A program made the position numbers and the translations under genes. From Hyaloraphidium curvatum (lineage: Eukaryota; Monoblepharomycota; Hyaloraphidiomycetes; Hyaloraphidiales; Hyaloraphidiaceae), in contig JAIVFI010000026.1 in the NCBI GenBank assembly GCA_025558095.1, positions 248,001-312,000 of the forward strand: 64,000 bases of DNA. Reading direction: 5' to 3'. The notes beneath the pieces were generated by a model, which was given only the letters and a program-made list of their open reading frames with translations, was not told the origin of the DNA and searched no databases. This document shows positions 60,309 through 64,000 of the stretch, in pieces. Within the stretch, counting starts at the first letter, position 1. Each line of letters begins with the position of its first letter.

Positions 60309-61757
60309 TCAGACCGTGCCCTCAATATCCTCCATCCGTCCCGCGACGCCCACAGCCAGGCTCCCCGCCCCTTCAAAGTCCCCGAACTGGTCCAGCTCCT
60401 CCAGCAAGCCCACCGCAAACAGCCCCGCCCTCTCCCCATCTCCCACGTCCGACATCAGCGCCACCGCCTCCTCCTCGGACGCGCCACCACGCTTCTCCCC
60501 CCGGAAGCGGTCCCACAGGAACCTCCCGTCCGGCGACACCCACGCCCACGCCAGCGCCGCGCAGGCGAGCGCCGCCATCCCCACCGCCCCCGCGCCCAAC
60601 CACGCCGCGCGCTCGTACGCGAGCGTCCCCAGCGCCGTCCCGGCGAACGTGCCGAGGTACGCGAGCACCATGTACACAGCGTTTGCGCGGGACTTGTGCC
60701 CCGGCAGCGCCGAAAACACGCGGAGCTGGTTGCCGACCTGCTGCAGCTGCCTCCCCAGGTCCGTCAAAAAGGCACAGGCGAAGAGGGCGGCGAGGTGCCG
60801 CGTGCCCGAGGCCAGCGCGACGGTCCATGCAAGGAACTGCGCGGTGATACCCAGTGCAACGAGTTTGTGCGGGGGAAAGGGGAGGATGCCGGCCAAGGGG
60901 GCGGCGAGGATGCCGCCCATCCCCGCCAGGCCGAGGAGGCCGATGGTCGACACCGGGAGGCCGTATGCGGGGGATCCCATGAGGTACACCGAAGTGGTCC
61001 AGTACGAGGCCATCGAGAGGAAGCAAAAGAAGGCGATAGCGGCGGATTGCTGCAGCACGGCGCGGGTGCCGGCCAGCTTCAGGCTGGAGAGGATGAGGCG
61101 CGGGTAGCGCACAACGCTGCCCTCCTCCGCCGGCGGGATCTCGGGGAAGAAGAGGATCAGCAGCGCGAGCACGGCCACCTGGGTTGCCACGGCTACGCCG
61201 AACGAGGTGCGCCACCCCAGCGCGTCCGCGACGAGGCCCGAGACCACCCGCCCGTAGAGCACGCCGACCTGCGTGCAGCCGACCGTCAGCCCGACGTCGA
61301 CCGACATCCGGTTCGAGAGGTCCGCGACGGTGGGCACGACGATCTGGGGCAGCACGGTGAAGAGGCCGAGGAGGAAGTGGAAGGCCTGGAGGGCGGCCAT
61401 GCCCTGTGCCAGCGCGCAGAGGGCTGTGAGCACCGAGCATAGCGACGTCAGGATGAGAACCAGCGGCCGCCTGGGGATCACATCGCCGAGCGGCGTGATC
61501 AGGAGGAGCCCCAAGCAGTATCCCGCCTGCGCCAGCGCGACGAGCGACGACGCCGCGGTCTTTGTCGCTCCGAACTGCTCGACATAGTCGTTCAGCAGCG
61601 GCTGCGAGATGTACAGGTTCGACACGCCGACGAGGCTCGCGACGCCGAACAGCAGCACGAGCGGCCGCGGGATGCCGCCCCCTCGCGCGAGCCGCGGAAC
61701 GGTGCGGCCGACGATGGGCAGCCAGTGGGAGAGGAACGTGCCGTCGGGCGCGGCCAT
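60309..61757 (-). CDS. major facilitator superfamily transporter, YnfM-like
   Basis: Intronless, 482 aa. About 12 membrane helices in two halves. Opening LLFGVASLVGVSNLYISQPL with NDYVEQFGATKTAASSLVAL is the 'NLYYSQPLLP' start of the bacterial YnfM/YfcJ-type MFS group. Motif A appears as ITPLGDVIPRRPLVLI; further blocks are VADLSNRMSVDVGLTVGCTQ, ADALGWRTSFGVAVA and HKSRANAVYMVLAYLGTFAG. The C-terminal 60 residues are hydrophilic and acidic. Substrate unknown, possibly drug or metabolite efflux. The single exon and bacterial-type motif order could reflect transfer from bacteria. An upstream in-frame ATG exists, but ATG 61757 precedes the first recognisable residues. Confidence 0.85.
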   Translation of the reverse strand: MAAPDGTFLSHWLPIVGRTVPRLARGGGIPRPLVLLFGVASLVGVSNLYISQPLLNDYVEQFGATKTAASSLVALAQAGYCLGLLLITPLGDVIPRRPLVLILTSLCSVLTALCALAQGMAALQAFHFLLGLFTVLPQIVVPTVADLSNRMSVDVGLTVGCTQVGVLYGRVVSGLVADALGWRTSFGVAVATQVAVLALLILFFPEIPPAEEGSVVRYPRLILSSLKLAGTRAVLQQSAAIAFFCFLSMASYWTTSVYLMGSPAYGLPVSTIGLLGLAGMGGILAAPLAGILPFPPHKLVALGITAQFLAWTVALASGTRHLAALFACAFLTDLGRQLQQVGNQLRVFSALPGHKSRANAVYMVLAYLGTFAGTALGTLAYERAAWLGAGAVGMAALACAALAWAWVSPDGRFLWDRFRGEKRGGASEEEAVALMSDVGDGERAGLFAVGLLEELDQFGDFEGAGSLAVGVAGRMEDIEGTV

Positions 61758-62198
61758 CGGGGCATCGCTCGCGGCCTGCCGCAGAAAAGGGAAGGAGGAG
61801 GAGGGCGCTATCGTTTCTGAGCGCCTGGAAGGGGCAGCACTTGCGCCATCGATCGTGAACGGTGCTGAGTGCCATTGCATGGCGGCGGCCGCCCCGATGT
61901 AACGGCCGATCCGAGCTGGACGGACCCTGAAAGCCAAGCCTCGCGATGCAACGCGAGCACTAATTTTGGATGTCAAGGGCGAGTTCTGTCGAGATCCCGA
62001 ACCGGATTCATCGCAGAGTCGACATGACGGTGCAACACGTCATTGATTGTAGTGCATCTACTCGGACATCCTCAAAAGCCATTCCTACAGAGAAACGTGC
62101 TGCCACCTCCATCAGATTCTGATACTTGACAGTCAGTGGCTTCACAATATGTGTAGCACAACGGGACGATGCCACATATTGGCGTCTTGCACTCATCC
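61758..62198. other. intergenic
   Basis: Between the MFS start and the 3' end of the next minus-strand SDR. AT-richer part near 62000-62150. No gene recognised. Confidence 0.4.
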
Positions 62199-62924
62199 TC
62201 ACCAAGACTCGCCGAAGGGCCTGATTACCACGTCGAACGCCCACGCGGACCTGGGCTGATGCGCGACCCGGAAACATTCCTCGGCAATGTCCACCGGCTT
62301 GCAGAAGTACTCGTCGGGCTTGTCCGCAAGCCACTTGCTCCGGATGGGCTCCATGTCGATCGCAGCGTCGATGACGACGTACGCGGCGTGCACGCCTTTC
62401 GGGCCCGAAGTGCGGGCGATGGCTTCCAGCAGGATGCGCTGGGCAGCCTTCGTGGGGGCGTACGCGGCGAAGCTGGGCTTGCCCCGGTACGCGGAGGTGT
62501 TGCCGGTGGCCATGAACACGCCTCCCCCGGCGGCGATCATGTCGGGGACGGTGAGCTGCGACAGCTTGAGGAGCGCCGACGCGTTGACCCTGAAGTTGCG
62601 CTCGAAGTCATCGATCTTGGCGTCGAGGAAGGATCCCATTGAGGCCGCCTGGACTGCATTGTGCAGCACGACCGAGATGGGGCCGAGCCGAGTCTTGACT
62701 TGGGCCACCGTTGCCTCAAGCTGGGCGAAGTCGGCCACGTCGCAGGGGAACGGGACCAGGGCTCCCGACGGGTCCTCGGCGGCATAGGCATTCAGCCTTT
62801 TCGCGTCCCTTGCCAGCATGGCTACGCGGTAACCGCCGGCAGCAAAGCGCTTGGCGAGCGCGATTCCGGTGCCGCTGCCGATGCCGGTGATGAGGGCGAC
62901 CTTTTGCGTAGCTGGGGACGCCAT
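62199..62924 (-). CDS. short-chain dehydrogenase, atypical (glucose/ribitol-type)
   Basis: Intronless, 241 aa from ATG 62924 (MASPATQKVALITGIGSGTG). Cofactor loop ITGIGSGTGIALAKRFA, with Gly-x-Gly-x-x-x-Gly changed to G-I-G-S-G-T-G; VAMLARDAKRL; CDVADFAQLEATVAQV; HNAVQAAS in place of NNAG; RVNASALLKLSQL; ATGNTSAYRG where the catalytic Ser region sits; and FAAYAPTKAAQ with Tyr-x3-Lys. The usual 'N-N-A-G' Asn is shifted and the 'PG' after the sixth strand is missing (YVVIDAAIDM), as in the fungal and bacterial DUF-like SDRs of unknown substrate. Ends FGESW. Lies divergently from the GST at 63161. Confidence 0.8.
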   Translation of the reverse strand: MASPATQKVALITGIGSGTGIALAKRFAAGGYRVAMLARDAKRLNAYAAEDPSGALVPFPCDVADFAQLEATVAQVKTRLGPISVVLHNAVQAASMGSFLDAKIDDFERNFRVNASALLKLSQLTVPDMIAAGGGVFMATGNTSAYRGKPSFAAYAPTKAAQRILLEAIARTSGPKGVHAAYVVIDAAIDMEPIRSKWLADKPDEYFCKPVDIAEECFRVAHQPRSAWAFDVVIRPFGESW

Positions 62925-63160
62925 CGGTTCTGGTCGGCCGTGCAGCAAAGTATCTCTCCCCGCCAAGTCTTTCGAGGCGGAGCTGCGCGGACGGAAGAAA
63001 CGTCGTTGACGCCGGGACGGAAGTAATGTTGTAGTAGTTTGGTGGGTGGTTTGGGACGCAGCGGCGAAACCGCGGCTTTGCCGAGCCGCCGTTTTGAGAG
63101 AGAGTATTCACAGGGAAGAAGGAAGACCGCCGCCGCCGCGCCTCCCTACGTACCGCAGAC

Positions 63161-64000
63161 ATGGGGACCGCGGACCGGATCGCGGTGTATGCGTCGCAGC
63201 TCTCCTCCGCGGGCAATGCCGGCAATGCGCTGCTCCACCTTGCTCCGGTTGCCGGGGGCACGGGCAAGCCCAAGGTGGGGCGCTCCCGGCCTCCGCTGTA
63301 TGGCGCGTGAAACGAGCGACGGCGCAGCTCCTGGACGCCCAGAACGCCCCAAACCCTCGCCTCGTGCGTCGGTTCATCTACGAAAAGGGCATCGCGGACG
63401 AAGTCGAGGTGGTCAACGTGGACCTGATGGGAATGGAGAACCGAAGGGAGCCTTAGTACGCTTCCGCGTCCCGCGCGGGGAGCATCGACGCTGATCTGCG
63501 GCCGCAGCTTGAGCAAGAACCCCGCGGGCATGCTCCCGGCCCTCGAGCTCCCCGACGGCACCGTGGTCGCCGAATCCACCGTCATCTGCGAACTCCTTCA
63601 CGACCTGTTTCCCGACCGCGGCCCCGACATGCTCGGCGCGACCCCCGCCGAACGTGCCGTCACCCACATGTGGCTGCGGCGGATCGACCACAGGGTCGGC
63701 GAGCCGCTCACGCACGCGTTCAAGTTCGGCGCGGCGGCAAAGTTCTTCGCGCCGCGAATGAAGATCTATCCCGAGGGCGTGCCATCGTACAAGGCCATGG
63801 CCACGGACGGGATTGCGTGGTTCGAGGAGCAGATGGCCAAGGGTGGGAAGCCCTACCTGCAGGGCGACAGGATGATGCTTTCGGACCTGTGAGCGCTACG
63901 TTCCCGTTCCGTTGTGCGGGGTTTGATCCACGGCGCAGGGTCCTCTACAACCTCCTGTCCGCCAAAAACACGGTGGCGCCCGAGCACAAGGCGCTCCAGG
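63161..64000 (+). CDS. glutathione S-transferase, 3' end cut by window
   Basis: Model: join(63161..63274, 63328..63455, 63508..63888, 63939..>64000); introns 53, 52 and 50 nt, each phase-consistent. GST fold: DAQNAPNPRLVRRFIYEKGI is the first strand and helix with the 'S/N-x-x-x-x-R' type G-site; ENRREPYLSKNPAGMLPALE has the conserved cis-Pro before LPALE; GTVVAESTVICELLHDLFPD is the Ser/Glu glutathione site. The C-terminal helical domain follows (HMWLRRIDHRVGEPLTHAFK, AMATDGIAWFEEQM, LQGDRMMLSDL). The last exon continues beyond the window. Fungal GST of the URE2p/omega-like type; detoxification. The first exon (38 codons) is the weakest part of the model. Confidence 0.82.

Noticed and set aside
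59832-61442. 536-codon plus-strand frame opposite the MFS transporter
   Set aside because: His/Arg-rich shadow of the transporter; no domain.
1-64000. CRISPR arrays, tRNA or rRNA genes, insertion sequences, bacterial-type operons
   Set aside because: I looked for regular direct repeats, cloverleaf-like arms and transposase motifs and found none I could support. The spliced eukaryotic gene structure also argues against bacterial elements.

Overview
This is a GC-rich stretch of nuclear DNA from a microbial eukaryote. It carries about 40 tightly packed genes on both strands. Most have short introns of about 47-76 nt with 5' sites such as GTGGGT, GTGAGT or GTGCGT, branch-like CTGAC, CTAAC or CTCAC motifs, and 3' CAG. 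I placed splice junctions by eye from frame continuity, protein-family conservation and agreement between paralogs. The gene set (AYR1-like reductase, AIM18/chalcone-isomerase-like protein, CYP86-like P450, fused macrodomain-sirtuin, secreted Ser/Thr- and Pro-rich proteins, outer-dynein-arm docking protein) fits best with a flagellate, early-diverging fungus of chytrid type. A flagellate alga or stramenopile is not excluded. The organism guess is inference. I saw no rRNA, tRNA, CRISPR array or bacterial-style operon.

Layout. 1-5.6 kb: alpha/beta-hydrolase fragment, peroxisomal thiolase-like gene, two unknowns, AYR1-like reductase. 5.6-9.8 kb: a broken and an intact copy of a multi-pass membrane protein in inverted orientation around an alpha/beta hydrolase. 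10-17.5 kb: EsV-1-7 cysteine-repeat gene, small unknown, START-like protein, large molybdo-flavoenzyme. 17.9-22.9 kb: three tandem paralogs that each carry two ubiquitin-like folds. 23-27.5 kb: a mucin-like secreted protein and secreted-family member S1. 27.8-36.4 kb: AIM18-like protein, dynein-arm docking protein, a third membrane-family paralog, a broken SDR and two small membrane proteins. 36.7-45.4 kb: P450, peroxisomal phytanoyl-CoA dioxygenase, macro-SirTM fusion, adenosine deaminase, fucosyltransferase-like protein. 45.8-52 kb: Skp1/BTB-like gene, MYND, AKR7 and ankyrin genes. 52.3-59.3 kb: secreted paralog S2, retinol-dehydrogenase-like SDR, second Skp1/BTB-like paralog, Sel1-repeat and HLH genes. 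60.3-64 kb: MFS transporter, SDR, and a GST cut by the window edge.

Themes. The thiolase-like protein and the phytanoyl-CoA dioxygenase both end in PTS1-like tripeptides (PKL, AKL), and with the P450 and reductases they suggest lipid or xenobiotic oxidation. Several lineage-specific families recur as local paralogs: the ubiquitin-like trio, three membrane-family copies, two secreted proteins and two Skp1/BTB-like genes. Four loci have frame breaks relative to a paralog or family, and one U-gene has a shifted tail. These may be pseudogenes or sequencing errors. The most novel-looking items are the ubiquitin-like array with its conserved post-diglycine peptide, the CPC-motif membrane family and the S1/S2 secreted family.
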